A stretch of DNA of 64,000 nucleotides, from contig OX637293.1 in NCBI GenBank assembly GCA_951799445.1, positions 7,440,001 to 7,504,000 on the forward strand, written 5' to 3'. Shown here piece after piece: positions 12,947 through 26,203 of the stretch (its first letter is position 1; the number at the start of each line of letters is the position of its first letter). Source of the stretch: Pseudisothecium myosuroides. Taxonomy: Eukaryota > Streptophyta > Bryopsida > Hypnales > Lembophyllaceae. Both the position numbers and the translations under genes were made by a program. The notes below the pieces were generated by a model. It saw nothing but the letters and a program-made list of their open reading frames with translations, made no database searches and was not told where the DNA came from.

Positions 12947-13578
12947 GGTAAGCCTATGCTCTCATCTTTGAGAGCATATTACTAAAACATCAAAAAATTA
13001 TGAAAAACCACTTGGCGGTTGCATTTAGTTTGAGCTTCCTAATAATTTCATCAATTTTTTGGGGTCATTTGACCTTTGTGGTGGTGGGACTAGAAAAAGT
13101 GTCGCTTTAAGGCGTTATTATCTTAATCACTTGGATACCAACAATGCTATTATGTGAGCATGCAAGTATGAGCCTATAAGCGTTGAATGGAGATTATGTG
13201 AGCGTTGAAATGCTATTTTTAGTACTATTTAGAATATTTGAAGTGTATATTACAAAGATGATCAAAATGGAGACAACCTAGTGCATAGAGGCTCATGTGA
13301 TAAACAAAAAACATCAAACCCTTACACAAGCATAAGCAGATTGAATCCAAGCTTTAAGCCAATTTTTTTAAAATCTTGTATACACGATCAAGTCCTCAAG
13401 AGTTGAATGAAAGAGCAAAGTTGAATGAAAGAGTTAGAAGCACGTAATTCACCATTTTTGCACTTGGCCATATAAAATTGCACTTATTAATTGTATGGAA
13501 AATTTGTCTCATCACCAATAAGGAGGGGGCACTTGGTATAGTTTTGCTCCATGGCGGATTCCAAACACACATATATAC

Positions 13579-13687
13579 TAAATAAATAAATAAACAAACA
13601 AATAAACAAATAAATAAACAAATAAATAAACAAATAAACAAATAAACAAATAAATAAACAAATAAATAAACAAATAAACAAATAAAT
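13579..13687. repeat. (AAAT/AAAC)n tetranucleotide microsatellite
   Basis: About 108 bases of alternating AAAT and AAAC units. The four-base unit keeps several minus-strand frames open, giving false Phe/Ile/Leu/Cys-rich open frames. Confidence 0.95.
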
Positions 13688-13699
13688 ATTTTTGTCTGT

Positions 13700-14770
13700 G
13701 GCTAAGGGCTCTTTTAGGCGTCAAGAGGTCCCAAGTAATAAGAAGGGAGTGATTATAAAAATCTAATTCTAAATGGAACAACCTCATTCAATTTCAAATA
13801 AATCCCAATTATCAATTTATTTATTTTTAAATTTATCGAAGTTCAACAAGTAGAAAATCAAAATAGCAAGTGCTCCTTGGCCCCGAGAGGTTTCAAGCAA
13901 CAAGAAGGGAGTGATCAACCAAACAACCATTAGATCAAAGACGAAAGAGTTGGATCCCCTAGAAGGTCTAACAAGAGGACAATGATCAACTAATCAAAAT
14001 TTGGTGTAACTAAGTTCATTCCTTACAAAAATAATCTCTATCAACCAAATATTTTCTATTAAAATCTTAACAAGTCTGATTACTAGCACATCAAGACAGA
14101 AGTACAAGTACCTACCTATCAGCCCTGAGAAGACCTACGTTGCTACAAGACAATGATCAATAAAATGAAATTCGGTGAGGCTATAGTCAACTTTTTCCAC
14201 ACATAATGAATTCTTATCAATGAATTTTTATTCCTAAAATTTGTACATGTCCACCAAGCTGCAAATCAAGAGGAAAGTGTTGGTATCCTTCCATTGGCCC
14301 CAAGGAAGCCCATAATGCTACAAGATAGTGATCAACCAAAATAAAATTCAATGAGACAAAGATCATTAGATATAGAAATAATCCTTAGCAATAATTTTTT
14401 TTTCAAAAATCTAAACAAATCCAACAATAACACATCAAGAAAAAATTATTGGTATCCTCCCATTGGCCCCAAGAAGACCTACGGTGCTACACAGTGATCA
14501 ACCAAAATGATTTTTAGATTGACAAAGCTCTTTTGATATAAAATCAATTCCTCTTCACCAAATTATCTTTTCTAAAATCTGATTAAATTCACCAAGCCGC
14601 ATATTAAGACTAAAGGGTTGGTTCCCTCCATTGGCCTCGAGAGGTCCCAAGCTACAAGAAGACATTGATCAACAAAAATGAAATTCGGTGTGGCTAAGCT
14701 CGTTCCTTACAGAATGAATTCCTATCAACCAAATTGTTTTTTTTTAAATCTAAATAAGTCTGATGACTAG
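13700..14770 (+). repeat. Degenerate tandem array, unit about 180 bp
   Basis: A series of recurring landmarks in fixed order (TTGGCCCCGAGAGG-like, then CTACAAGA, then GATCAACCAAAATGAAATTCGGTG, then AATTCCTATCAACCAAA, then AAATCTAA) appears about six times, near 13710, 13880, 14110, 14300, 14465 and 14635. The copies differ by substitutions and small indels. It resembles an old satellite block; there is no coding frame. Confidence 0.65.
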
Positions 14771-15098
14771 CATTTTTTCCAAGCCTAGAGAAATTATACA
14801 TATTGCCCTAGTATGCTGTGGCATTAGCTGCTGAATTTGCATATGAGCAAAATATCTCTATATGGGAAAAGACCGTTATTTTAGATCCTAAAGTTTTGTA
14901 ATTTATAGATGTCACGGCTATAGAAATAGATGATGAGCCATCACTAATTGATACTAGTGGCCATTCTCAATCCATGTCTTCATCCTCTATGTGGTTCTAT
15001 TTCCAATCACATCTCGTTGAATTTAATTTTCTGTATGTTGCACCCTACTTTATATACTTGCATAATGAAGACAATATAGCCAATTTTATTTTCCTTAA

Positions 15099-15649
15099 CC
15101 CTTTAGGGCCGAGCATGCCAATTTTGGTCGTTTTAAACTGAATTTTGAAAATTGGAACACTTTCCTCGCCTTAGTTGCTTGTGAGGTGTGAACAAGATGT
15201 GAGGGCACGGGAATTCCGCTTCCAATGAGCCATTGGCCATCAAATTTGGAGCAATAATGATTTGTCTATGGCAATTTGAAGTTGGGATTTCTAAAGTTTC
15301 AAAATGCACTGTGGAACATGTTTCTCTATTGAATTTATTTGTGTATAACTAAAGAGAGAATGCCAACTTCACTATAATGTTCATTATAATTTCCTCAATT
15401 TTCTATAAAAATTTCATGGTAAAGTGAGTTTTTTTGTAATTACTATGATTTTTCAAAGATAGAAATTCTTTAAAATCTTATAAATTTCATTTTTTCTCAA
15501 AAAAATATTTAAAAATCAGATCAGATAGAAGATATGCATGGTTATTTGTGGAAAAATAATAATTTAAATTAAATAATAAAATTTTAATATGCAAATTTGA
15601 TTCCAAAAGAATTCAAGAGGTTACTTGGGGCTCCTTAGGCCCTAAAGGG
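15099..15649. mobile_element. Non-autonomous piggyBac-like element flanked by TTAA
   Basis: The left end is TTAA followed by CCCTTTAGGGCC, and the right end is GGCCCTAAAGGG followed by TTAA, a perfect 12-bp inverted repeat. TTAA duplications at 15095-15098 and 15650-15653 and a terminal CCC are hallmarks of the piggyBac superfamily. The 551-bp body is AT-rich and non-coding, so it would need transposase supplied from elsewhere. Confidence 0.8.
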
Positions 15650-15653
15650 TTAA

Positions 15654-17440
15654 ACTTCCAATTTGTATTGTGATTCACTTGTTATGGCTTAAGATTTCTT
15701 CTCTATATTACAATGCGTACCATCTAATCTCCTATACTTTTCATTTATTGTTCAATATTTCAAGTCTAATTCTTTAGTGTTAAATGTCCATTGTAATAGG
15801 TCCACTCTACAAGGTCATAGATCTTCACTAAAAAAATTGTATGCTTATAAGCTTACAAGCTCATGCTTGCACACTCACAGAGTAGCACCCATGTCTTGAA
15901 GTGAAAGGAAAGAAAATCAAACTCAACCTAGTCCAACGACTATAGGGAAGATACCAATAGTGAATAAATAAGATGGAAGGAACCACATTTTGTTTTGATA
16001 GATGTTGAAAAGTTGTTTAGACCTTCAATTGTAGGTACATATTGATTCAAGAAATTTGAGGCATCAATGCATTTCTTAAATATGATTTAACTCACCACAT
16101 TAAATTTTTTGTCTTTTAGCTTGCGTGCTATTCAGGTTGTTTAATTTTTGATGCACTTCCAATGATAGTAATCACAAATTTTAATTTTACACCAATTAAA
16201 AGATAGTAAGATAATCTAATGAGTTATTAAGAGTGTTGCATTGAAGATCTCTCAGCGCACCAACAAAATGTAGCACCCTACTTCCAAGTTTGGATTTGGA
16301 AACCCTTAGCCTTGAAGAGAAACCAAGATCCACTTACCAAATGAAAGGAAAGCAGGCTACCAATATGAAGTACCAATATGGAGTCATTTGGGACCAAAGT
16401 TTTTGTGATAGATGTTTGAAAATTATTTTTTCAACAATAAATAGACATTGTATTGATTCATGAGATGCACATAATCAAATGGCACGTTTAGGCATATGAG
16501 GCTTTTGGATGTTCCTACCTTAAATTTTGTTCTGTATATTCATATACTTCAACTTTATATATTGTGGTTTTGCCTAACGGTTGCGTCTCTTTGTACTTTG
16601 TGTTCAAGCTTGACCTTTCAACTTGGTCCTTCTAATCTTTTCAAGCTAGCTTGTCTATATATTGCAATATTGATAGCAATTGCCCTATTCAACACTCTAT
16701 GTCTTAGTGTTTGTTTAAGTGAATGTGTCATTATGGTGAAGGCTTCAGTTTATGCCCAAAAGTGGCTTATGTCTGAGGTTGGTAGAAATACATTATATTT
16801 ATCTCAAAAATCCTAAATTATATAACATTGTTATTGTAGTGTATTTAGTCAATACATCACTTTTGTTAAACTGGTAGATTTGATTTTAAATTTGTCAATT
16901 TTTAGGGTGCACAACCATAAATGCAAATCTATAATGATCCTAATTTTTAGAGCTTTGCATAGATAAATGTTGTAATTTTTGACACCTAGATTCTTGCCAA
17001 TTGAACAAAATTGAAGATCCATGGTTTGAGTTGCATCCTTGCTTAAATTAATAATCTTGCATTAAATAAGTGTATCTAATTACAATTTGTTTCTAATTTG
17101 ACCCTTTTAGATTCTTGACTAAAATGTACAACTAAATCCAATTTGGGATGAACATATTTTTACTACTTTGAAAATTCGTAGTTTATCTATATAGTGTCCA
17201 AAAATGAACTCTAAGAGAATCTAAAATTCCTTTGGTCTTATTTTCCAACTAGACCTATCAAATACTTGGATAAATAGTTAGAAAATTAATAATACAAACC
17301 ATTCTCAAATACTTCTTCAAGATTATTTTAAGTTTGGTTAGCTTAGATTGAGTAGGAGTTATTTGTTGCTCTGAAGTGTTCAAGTCTTGATGATACTTGT
17401 AAACGTTTTAGAGATTAACTTTGTTAGTGTTTATGTCCTC
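15654..17440. other. AT-rich, no gene
   Basis: No coding potential beyond a short hydrophobic frame (16496-16816) that looks random. No clear repeat boundary was found. Confidence 0.5.
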
Positions 17441-17937
17441 GCTTGGTCAAACTTCATTAGATTTCTACATTAAAACACACATTTCAATATTTGATATTTT
17501 TCACATGTAATAATATATTTTTAAATTTCATTTCATTTTTTCATAATTAAAAACATCAAATTAAATTTTATATAATTTTTTATAGAAATTTCTTTGCAAA
17601 AGTCATAGGTAATTGCAAAAATACTTAAAAATAGTATGAAATTTTTAAGAAAAATGGAAATAATAGTAAAAAACATCATAGTATAATTGATGCACTTTTT
17701 GAACTCATACCAAGAGATATTTGATAGAAAAAGTTCAAAAGTGGTGCATTTTGAGCTTTCAAGATGCTCCCTAGAAAGTGTCACAAAAATTACAATTTTG
17801 ACAATTTTGAAAAGAATTCAAATGGAGTAAAAAGTAGATTATTGGAGCTATATTTTCTTTGTTAAATTTAAAAACATTTAAAATCAATAACTATGTGAAA
17901 ATTCAAGTTTTGACTTTCAAAATGCCTTTGGGGCTTG
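17441..17937 (+). repeat. Left arm of a diverged long inverted repeat
   Basis: Starting at GCTTGGTCAAACTTCATTAG, this stretch matches the reverse complement of 22985-23473 through many AT-rich landmarks, including TTAAAACACA, a poor-complexity middle, AGTTTTCTATC-type bases and ATTCAAGTTTTGACT. The arms are clearly related but substituted throughout. Confidence 0.6.
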
Positions 17938-18868
17938 CATTGTCCTTAGAAAAATTAAAGCCAGATTTGATGTTCGACTACAGATATTACCAGTGGCTGC
18001 AGTTGTGGGAACGACTTCTTTTGTCACTAGAAACTTGAGTATCAACCCAGATGTCAGGTTCAACAACAATACTTCTCTTGTAGATAAAAATATGATACAA
18101 CTCTGACTGAATTCTCATTTGAAAGTAGAACATAAGGACACTTAAAAGACCCTAAATAAGACATTTGAGTATGGCTTGTGCTACTCTAAATAAATTTGTC
18201 TAAGTTTTTATTGAGTCCTCTTGGAATTCAAAGAGGGATTTCCCGAGGTCATGGTCCTTGTAGCACTTTGAAAATTTATATCTATTCAAACATGGTCCTT
18301 GTAGACTTGACGTTAAGACTCACTCAAAATCAAATTTGTCACTTTTATGATGAATTTGACTTAGGAAGGGTCTTAGCATCGAGTCTACTAGGACCATGTT
18401 TCTAGTAGTGATGAAAGGGTCGATTTTAGAAACAGATTGCAAATAGGTGCTATATGATATAAAAATGCGTGCTCAACTTGTTAATGGTATGGATTTGTCT
18501 GGTGATACTAGTTGCTGAGGTTGGAGTTCTAATGGACTAGCTAATGTCACAGAAAAATCTAATTTTGTGAAACAACATGGAGATTTAATTTTCATAAAAA
18601 TAACTTTTATTACTCTTAAGATAGTAGAGCTAACCTCAATAGTTGAATAATGTTAAATCATGCTCCATCAATTTTGTAGAATTGTCACCAAATCTTATGA
18701 AAAATATCCATTCTTTCCATATTCAATGTTTGGTTGGCAAGCCACCTCTTAAGAAAAATAAATCATTGAGCTTATCAAAATGCTCATGCACTCAAATGAT
18801 TGTTGTCATCTCCCTAACTTTAAATAGATTCATTTTTCAATAAGAGTGTCTTTATGTGGGCATTGCAG

Positions 18869-19018
18869 GCTCAACAAAGATGACCGGGTAGTAGGTGTTT
18901 TGAACAACTATGAAGAGGGTAGGTTGTACAAAGACCATGAGTTTCGAAAATACTTAGCATTGCAACACAAGACTATTATGCCTACCTTCAACGAATTTTT
19001 GACTGCAACCTTGCCAAA
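18869..19018 (+). pseudogene. Isolated exon-like fragment, unknown protein
   Basis: A 150-bp stretch is much less AT-biased than its surroundings, lies between a good acceptor (TTGCAG) and a good donor (GTGAGT), and is open throughout. It encodes 49 full codons including VVGVLNNYEEGRLYKDHEF and TIMPTFNEFLTATLPK. Intron phases at both ends are equal, so the exon could be skipped or captured cleanly. I see no partner exon nearby and do not recognise the protein. It may be a captured or relic exon. Confidence 0.4.
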
Positions 19019-20849
19019 GTGAGTCACCCACACAACTTCACGTTTGCACATGAATGTTTATATATTCCTTAGCTCAATTTGACATCAAACTTGCTTGTAA
19101 AGAGTCCTCATGAAATACTATGTATCATCTCTTTCCAGTTGGCTTGCTATCAAGAATTTAAAATTAATTGTCAATTTTGTCAAATTGGTGCAACTTTGGG
19201 CACCATAAATTGCAACATTCATCTAAGAAACTCAAAAAACTCAAAAAACTTGGACCAGTATTAGGATCTATATTAGGATTTTGAACTCAAAAAGTGCCAA
19301 TTGAAAGTTGTGGAATTCCACTAATTTAATGGAATTGACATCTTGAGGAGGAATTCTCTAAATAGCACCATGTTTTAGGATGATGAATCTAGTGAAATGC
19401 CTCTTCTTGCATGAGTGAAAACATGGCATACTTAGACAATAGAAATGACCACATGAAGAATCACAATCTCATCGGTCATTTAGGATTGTTCTTGGATATT
19501 TTGTCCAGTTTAGGCATATAATGTTTCTACTATTGTTGTAAGAAATAGAAATAATTGATGTGTATTTGCTTTCTTCCTTTCTTCCATTTGCAAATTCTTG
19601 AAGATAGTTATGAAATTCATTCATTTACCATGAACAAGTGGCAAAAACATTCCTATTGAACCAATGGGCAATCAAGACAATCCACAAGACCAACCAATTC
19701 AACCATCATGCTCATGCGAGTAAGCCAAATTATTATCAAGAAGAGCACTTGATTTGAGTGACAAATTCTCTCAAGGGAAAGCAAGATCCATCTATTTAGA
19801 TATACGAAGAGACACTATTGTTGTTTGCAAATAATAAACCAACAATTAAAAATTTTGTGAGTTCTATTACAATTCATATATGTAATGTAATGTAAAATTG
19901 ACGGCTAAGTTGCTTACATTTCAAACATCAATTGTGATATTTTCAAATTTCATATGAAGTTATTTCCAATAAAGTCTTTTCATTGGGTTTTCAAATTCTA
20001 TGTGTTTATTCTATTTCTTTGCACCAAAAAAATTCCAACTCAAAAATTCTTATTTTAGTGTTGAAATTTTATAAGAAATTGTTCAAAATAATGTAAAGTT
20101 GTATGAAATTTTTTCAATAATACCTAGAAGGAAATGAAATGTTTTATAAATTTGGCTTAGCAATGAAAGTTTTTCAAGAGTTGACTCTATTCAAGGCAAA
20201 AAAATGTGTCACCATAGTAATAACCTAAAATGATGAAGAGCAAAGAAAATAAAAATTTCATTCATATAATAATTGACATTACAAGGTAGCATTTCAATAT
20301 TTTTTTCTCCACATTTTATTCTCTCTTTAAAAATTAACCTTGTAATGTCAATTAGTCTCAAAGTGTCCATTGAATGACTTCAAAAATAAAAAATGCATTT
20401 GATCATTCAAGTAAGTGGATCATTTTTGGCTAACTACCTTGGTTATAGCCTTTGTCTTTTCAAAATTCTATAAATAATCAACTACCGTATTCATTTCATT
20501 TCAAATAATAAATAAAATTATTTCATCTTTAACTTCAAAAATAAAAATAGACAAATAGAATAAACTTGAAATATAAAATTTTATAATAAAAAATTAATAG
20601 ATAAGGAATTCAAAGGATTTAAAATCTTAAATACATTTATTTTTTACTTAAAGTTTTTTAAATAACTAAATACAAATAGATAACATTGATAAAAAAATGT
20701 GGTCAAATAGGCTAAATGTAAAAATATAATAATCAATTAGTGAAATATTAATTACCTTAAATTTAAATTTTAAAATTAACAAAAATATTTTAAGATTTCA
20801 GTTTTAATAGATTACCATTGGTAGTGCAAAGAGCATAATAAATATACCT

Positions 20850-20893
20850 ATGACTAGATGACTAGATGACTAGATGACTAGATGACTAGATGA
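20850..20893 (+). repeat. Octamer tandem repeat (ATGACTAG)n
   Basis: Five and a half perfect copies of an 8-bp unit in an AT-rich setting. Confidence 0.9.
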
Positions 20894-21734
20894 GAATTTT
20901 TTTTATAATTCATTTATAACTAGGACTAGATTGAATAAAACAAATTATGTTGAATGGAGTTTAATTCCTTAGAATTTATCACATTTAAAGTTTCATAACT
21001 TTAGTTCCATATTATTTGAAGCCATGAAAGAAGGAAGATGGACTTGATTTAAATTAGAAAAAATGTTGGTAATAGTAGACCTTCATTTTGAAAATGGAAA
21101 AAAAACTTTTTTTGGATTGCTTTGAAAAGATGTTTACATATTGTTGCATGTTTTAGCCATTTTTGTCTCTTAGAATTTAGATTCTTTTGTTATTGCCAAC
21201 AAAGTTAATTATCTACATAATCATCTAAGTATCTATTTAACCATTGATGTGAGGTTAATTCTTCTTTTAATGACTTATTTTTTATGAATTAAACAAATTA
21301 TACTTCAACTTCAAAAGTAAATACCTCTAGAATAAATGCCAAAAAATTATGTCCTTGATCTACATACACTGGTGCTTCTAATTAAGTGAACAAAGAAACT
21401 CTTGAATAGTTATTGAAAACGTAAGACATCTTGCAATATTGTGGTGGAAGAAGATGAAAGCCCATGGTGAGGGTGTTGTTGAAGGTTGCGGGGGATAAAA
21501 AGAAGGAAGGGAGAAAGGAGATTCTATTTGTATGCATAGTTGAGGGGACTTGCATAGAAGTTGCACTTTAGAATTTAGAAATTTATATACTAAGATGATT
21601 TCAAAGCTAAAGTTAGTCATTTTGAATTTTTTTAATACACATTCTAATTCTTCTATTTTGAATGATTGATACTAGAAATCTAGAAGCTAAGAAGATTGTT
21701 ACATAAATTTGTATGAGATTATTTTTGTTGATGA

Positions 21735-22285
21735 ACAAACTTAATTGTATGTGGCAAGATTGTACAAAATTATTCAAATGGTAGGATGCCATTGGCACGC
21801 CTTGCCAATAATTATTTATAATAATAAATTTATTCATGTAGAGTATGATCATTTTATTATATTGAAAATGTGGTTGTTTGCCTTGGACATAAAAATTAAG
21901 AGGATCTATTCATTCTGAGAAATTATAATATGTGTTTGTATATGAATATACAAGATTAGATATGTCATCCTCAAGGTACTTCTCAATTATTGACCACCAT
22001 GAATATTTGAATATGTTTTTACAAGATGCATGGATGATTAGATAGTTCTTTCAAGGGGGGTATTGTCGTAAACATTGACAAAAATTTTAAGCTTATAGTT
22101 TTTGCAAAGTGGTACAGACTACAAGAAAGGATGACATAATTAGTTTGCGTTATCGTGGAAACTATCAAAAGTCTACATATATATTTTCCTAGATGATTAA
22201 TTATATACTTTTGGAGTTTTAGATATAGCAGTGTGTTGTTCACTATAGACTTTGCATTTTTTATGTTCATAAGGTTGTCATCTAG
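21735..22285 (+). repeat. Dispersed repeat copy 1, possible retroelement 3' end
   Basis: This 550-bp stretch recurs in the same orientation at 57680-58266. Both copies contain a purine run (AAGGGGGGTA) followed by a TGT-starting AT-rich stretch, which resembles a polypurine tract next to a long terminal repeat. No reverse transcriptase, integrase or gag similarity remains, so the class is uncertain. Confidence 0.45.
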
Positions 22286-22984
22286 ATTTCTTTCTAGGTG
22301 ATCATTTGGAATGGAGTTCTCTATAGACTACAAAGTGTTTTAGAACAACTCTATGGCATTTCCCTCATATAGGCTCTATATAATTTACTATAATTGCTTA
22401 AATATGTTTATATGCAACTATACAAAGTCCAATAGGTCCTAGGTTATTTATTAAAATCACACTGAATTTAACTTGAAGATGCGTAATTTCAATATACAAA
22501 TTTATTCTTTATGTTTCAAATACAAATTCATCAACAATCTTATTATGTCCTTCTAATTATTTTTCTTGCAATCCGGAAGCAGTCACATATTTTTCAAAGA
22601 ATAAAACATAGCACTCATAATATAGTCAAAATTTAGGTTGCATCAAGTGCTCATACACTCCATTGTTTCATCTCGCTTCAATATAAATAAATAAATAATT
22701 TTAATTTTACTAGTGCAATCAGATGACTTGTATAATTTGTTAAGAAAAGGATTTTTTTTGTAAAAATTTGAAATTCCTATGAATTTAAGAAAATGATAGC
22801 AAAGAAACAATTACAAAACATATGACTATCCACAAAACATGCCAACAACACTTTGTGAAAATTCAACAAAACAATCAAGCTTCTAGAGAAAGTAGTATTG
22901 ACAAGTGACATAACAAAAAGAAAGAAAACAGAGACCAACAATGGAATTGTAAAAGAGATCTTCTTTATTACCTTTAAGGGCAAA

Positions 22985-23473
22985 CCTACCCGAGGGGCAT
23001 AGTTTTAGAGTCAAACTTGAATTTCATTTTAAATGTCTTGGAAGAATTGCATCTTGACTAGAAAAATGTAGTTCAATAATTTATTTTTTGTTCATTATCA
23101 ATTTTTTCCAAAATTTTTAAAATTATAATTTTTGCAACACTTGAAGGTAGGGTCTTGAAAGCTTGAAATATACCACTTTTAAAGTTTTCTATCAAATTTC
23201 TCTTAAGGTGAGCTCAAGGAATGCTCCAATTATACAATGTTGTTTATCACTATTATCTCTAATTTATTGAAAATTTCATATTATTAATTTTTTTTTAAAA
23301 TTTCTATGATTTATACAAAGAACTTACTTCAGTTAATCATATAAATTTCATTTTAATGTTTTTCATTATAAAAAATGTAGTTAAATTTTGGATGTATATT
23401 ACTATAAGAAAGAAATATCAAATTTTAAAATGTTGTGTTTTAATATAGAAAACTAATGAAGTTTGACCAAACA
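22985..23473 (-). repeat. Right arm of the diverged long inverted repeat
   Basis: Reverse-complement partner of 17441-17937, ending in GTTTGACCAAAC. Outside this arm the similarity fades. If the two arms are the ends of one element, the element is about 6.0 kb and has no intact gene. Confidence 0.6.
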
Positions 23474-24885
23474 AGAATATGGAATGTCTTTTAAGGTTAA
23501 ACAAATAGAGGAATAATGACCATCTTTTTTTTTTCAAACTCTTTTTTCTTGTACAATAGAAATAACACCTAACTTCCACTATTGGATATTGTTTTAAAGT
23601 GACGATTATACGATAATCAAAAAAATATTACTAAGTTAGTAAATTTGTTGTTTATTTGTTATTCTATGTCTTTAGTTACTCCAACAAAGCATTTTAAAAG
23701 CAAAGGAGTAGCCTAGGACTAGCAAAAGGATAAGACTACAAAGTCTCTCCTTGAAGGTTGAAAACGAGACTTGGGCTGGTTATCTTGTAATCGGGCAATT
23801 GTGCAATGCAAAATGCAGAAAGGTAGGAGGTCCGTAAAGTAACCATTTAGTAGCTAATTCATAATTTTGAGGTGGGGAGTTTGACTTCTTTAAAGCCTTT
23901 TTTCAGTAGATTTTCCTTTAAAGATAAATAAAATTGGCATCTAATCCAAGTTATTTCATAGTTTTTGGATCTTTATGGAATTAATTATAAATTTTGAAGT
24001 TGAAATCAAACTAGACTTTAAAGGCATTCACTCTATTATAAAAATTGACAAAGGATTCTAATGCATTATAGCATGTTGGACACCGAATTCAATAGCTTTG
24101 AATTTGTATACCCTAATATTAAATAAAAAAACAATTCAAGTCGTCACCTTCCTCACATGCTCAAAACTTTAAATACAAGCAATTGAAAGAAAGTTTTGCA
24201 TACAATCTATGAACTTCAAACAACCATATCTTTGAAGTACGTGAGTCCTCTTGGCCTTTTGATTCAAAAAAATTTGTTCACCTCTTAGTTATTCCATAAT
24301 CTTTAATTGAAGCCAAGACAATTGCATACTCTCTAGACTTTTAACCTCAATGTCTTTGCAATAGATCTTAGTCTGACTTTTGCTTCTTGATCTTTTGCTA
24401 GTACTCCTCCATGCAATTTATTCAACAAATTATTGATTGCTTTTGATTACTACTCTTTTGATAATTGATTACTTTTGAATACTGCATTGATCACTAACTA
24501 CTTTTCGATACCATTCTCATGTCTTATGCCAAGTGCCCCCATAGCTACTGATGGGGTGTGAAATATTCCACATTATTTTGAATGTTATGGAGTTTGTTCT
24601 TTGTGATGCCCACAGATGCTAGTAAGTTATCAATTCCATTAGATGGGATTTCAGAGGTCTAAAGGGCCGTGAGTTCCCTCGAATTTTCGAACTGTGGAAC
24701 TGCAATGTGGCACAGTTTGACTACTGCCATGTCAGATATTAATATTTATTTATTTTTTATATTTATTTATTTATTATTTTTATTATTTTTAAAATATTTA
24801 TTATTTATTATAATATTTTGATAGCGGCAGTGTTCATTACAATAAGGGGAACAAGGCTGAACAGCCCCCCAAAAAACATCTAAAG
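23474..24885. other. AT-rich, no gene
   Basis: Low-complexity TTTA-rich DNA near 24730-24830; otherwise nothing recognised. Confidence 0.5.
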
Positions 24886-25320
24886 GCAACCCCACGGTAG
24901 GGGCTCCATGTAGAAACACCACGTGATTGTTTGGCATGGCTATTGAAGAGCCTGTACTTGAATGAGCTGGTGTTGCCCCACAGTGGAAGCATCATTCAGA
25001 CACGCCATCTGTAAATTGCTTGTGGTTTTAGAAAATGGCCGGCCACGTCATGAAAGTCAAGCAGTTGTCAGGGCCAGCTGGTGTTACTTTCATTGTAGCC
25101 CTTCTTCCTTGACAACCCCATTTAAGTTCAGCACGAGGATGTGATCTGCATTCAACTTGGCGTGGCATGCGCAAGACGCATCATTTGTCAGTGCCCTCCC
25201 TAAATCCTGGCGTGGCCGACCGTTTTTTACCATTTGGCGTGCCTGCCGTGGGGAGGAAACCCAGCCTGGGCTCGCGCACTGCCCGTATCTGGCCCCCTTG
25301 GCGCCCTACCGTGGGGTTGC
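24886..25320. mobile_element. GC-rich MITE with 16-bp inverted ends
   Basis: The ends read GCAACCCCACGGTAGG (left) and CCTACCGTGGGGTTGC (right), an exact 16-bp inverted repeat, around a 435-bp body far more GC-rich than the flanks. Flanking TCTAAAG and TCTAAGT may be an imperfect target duplication. Short open frames inside look incidental. Confidence 0.65.
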
Positions 25321-25996
25321 TCTAAGTTATTGTCTTCAAACTCCAACACAAAACAACATTGGACTATGATTTTGAAATTTCCAAGAGCGATGCCCTGGTA
25401 TCTGTCAGAGAAGCTAGAAAGCAATCCAAACTAATTCATGACTTTACAGCAAATTGCAAGTCAAAATGAACCCCATTCGAACAGGATTTTAAACGGCTTC
25501 ATAAAATTCAATATTATCCTGAATGGGTGTTCAAGTGCAAAACAGGAGAAAGTATAGTGATTATTTGATTCATTGAATTCGAACGAAATTCAGAGTTCTC
25601 CAGCTTGCGGAGCGTGAACAAACGCGGTACTGAGTATTCGCAACACATGCTGGATTCACTGAATTTGAGGCTTGCAGATTCTTAAACTGCATCGGAATTG
25701 AGCAAAAGCAGATCATCGCATACATTTTATCTGTTGACTGAAATTTCATCTGCGACACTTGATGTTCAACTTCGATCGACTTCCAAGAGCCACAAAATGA
25801 TTGTGAGAAAACGGACGCAGTGGATTTGGAAATGAACGGCTGTAGCTATCGTGACAGTGCAGAAACGGTAGATTCCTCAATGAAGCTAAAGTCTGGTATT
25901 CTTGAACCACTTCTGACGGAGTTATTGGAGAATTGTTCACGCAAAATCAAACTCGTGCCAAAGAGCAACGCCACGTTTTGCTTGCTTGGCAAATGT
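25321..25996. other. Intergenic, no gene recognised
   Basis: Short open frames on both strands show no coding signature. Confidence 0.5.
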
Positions 25997-26011
25997 ACTT
26001 CCTCCACATTT

Positions 26012-26203
26012 TTTTTTTTTTTTTTTTTGAAACATACGACCTTCGAGGGTCGCAGTCATGACTGACTAGACACTCCCATGGTAACACCATGGACTTAACC
26101 CCCTCCAGAACAAGTGGACGGACAAACAACAACTCCTCGTGTGCCAACACGAAGAGCCCCCATGCGAGCAATGTCAGCATGGGGAGTTGAACCGGGCACC
26201 TCG
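26012..26203 (-). mobile_element. 5'-truncated SINE with 15-bp target duplication
   Basis: Read on the minus strand, the element starts just before a Pol III B-box-like GGTTCAACTCC and ends in a long A tract (the T run at 26012-26029). It is bracketed by perfect copies of ACTTCCTCCACATTT at 25997-26011 and 26204-26218. The B box lies only about ten bases from the 5' end and no A box precedes it, so the copy is 5'-truncated. The perfect duplication points to a fairly recent insertion. Confidence 0.8.

Larger units (their letters stand above)
11466..13570. other. AT-rich intergenic DNA, no gene
   Basis: Apart from a probable MITE and a TA run, only short open frames without coding character are present. 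The first part is the presumed promoter of the minus-strand DUF1279-like gene. Confidence 0.6.
17938..22984. other. AT-rich spacer between the arms of the long inverted repeat
   Basis: Apart from the exon-like fragment, an octamer repeat and a retroelement-like repeat, this 5-kb stretch has no coding frame worth naming and is strongly AT-rich. Confidence 0.5.

Noticed and set aside
13396..13787. Minus-strand Phe/Ile/Leu/Cys-rich frames
   Set aside because: Translation of an (AAAT/AAAC)n microsatellite.
16496..16816. 106-codon hydrophobic ORF
   Set aside because: AT-rich background, no homology I recognise, no splice or neighbour support.
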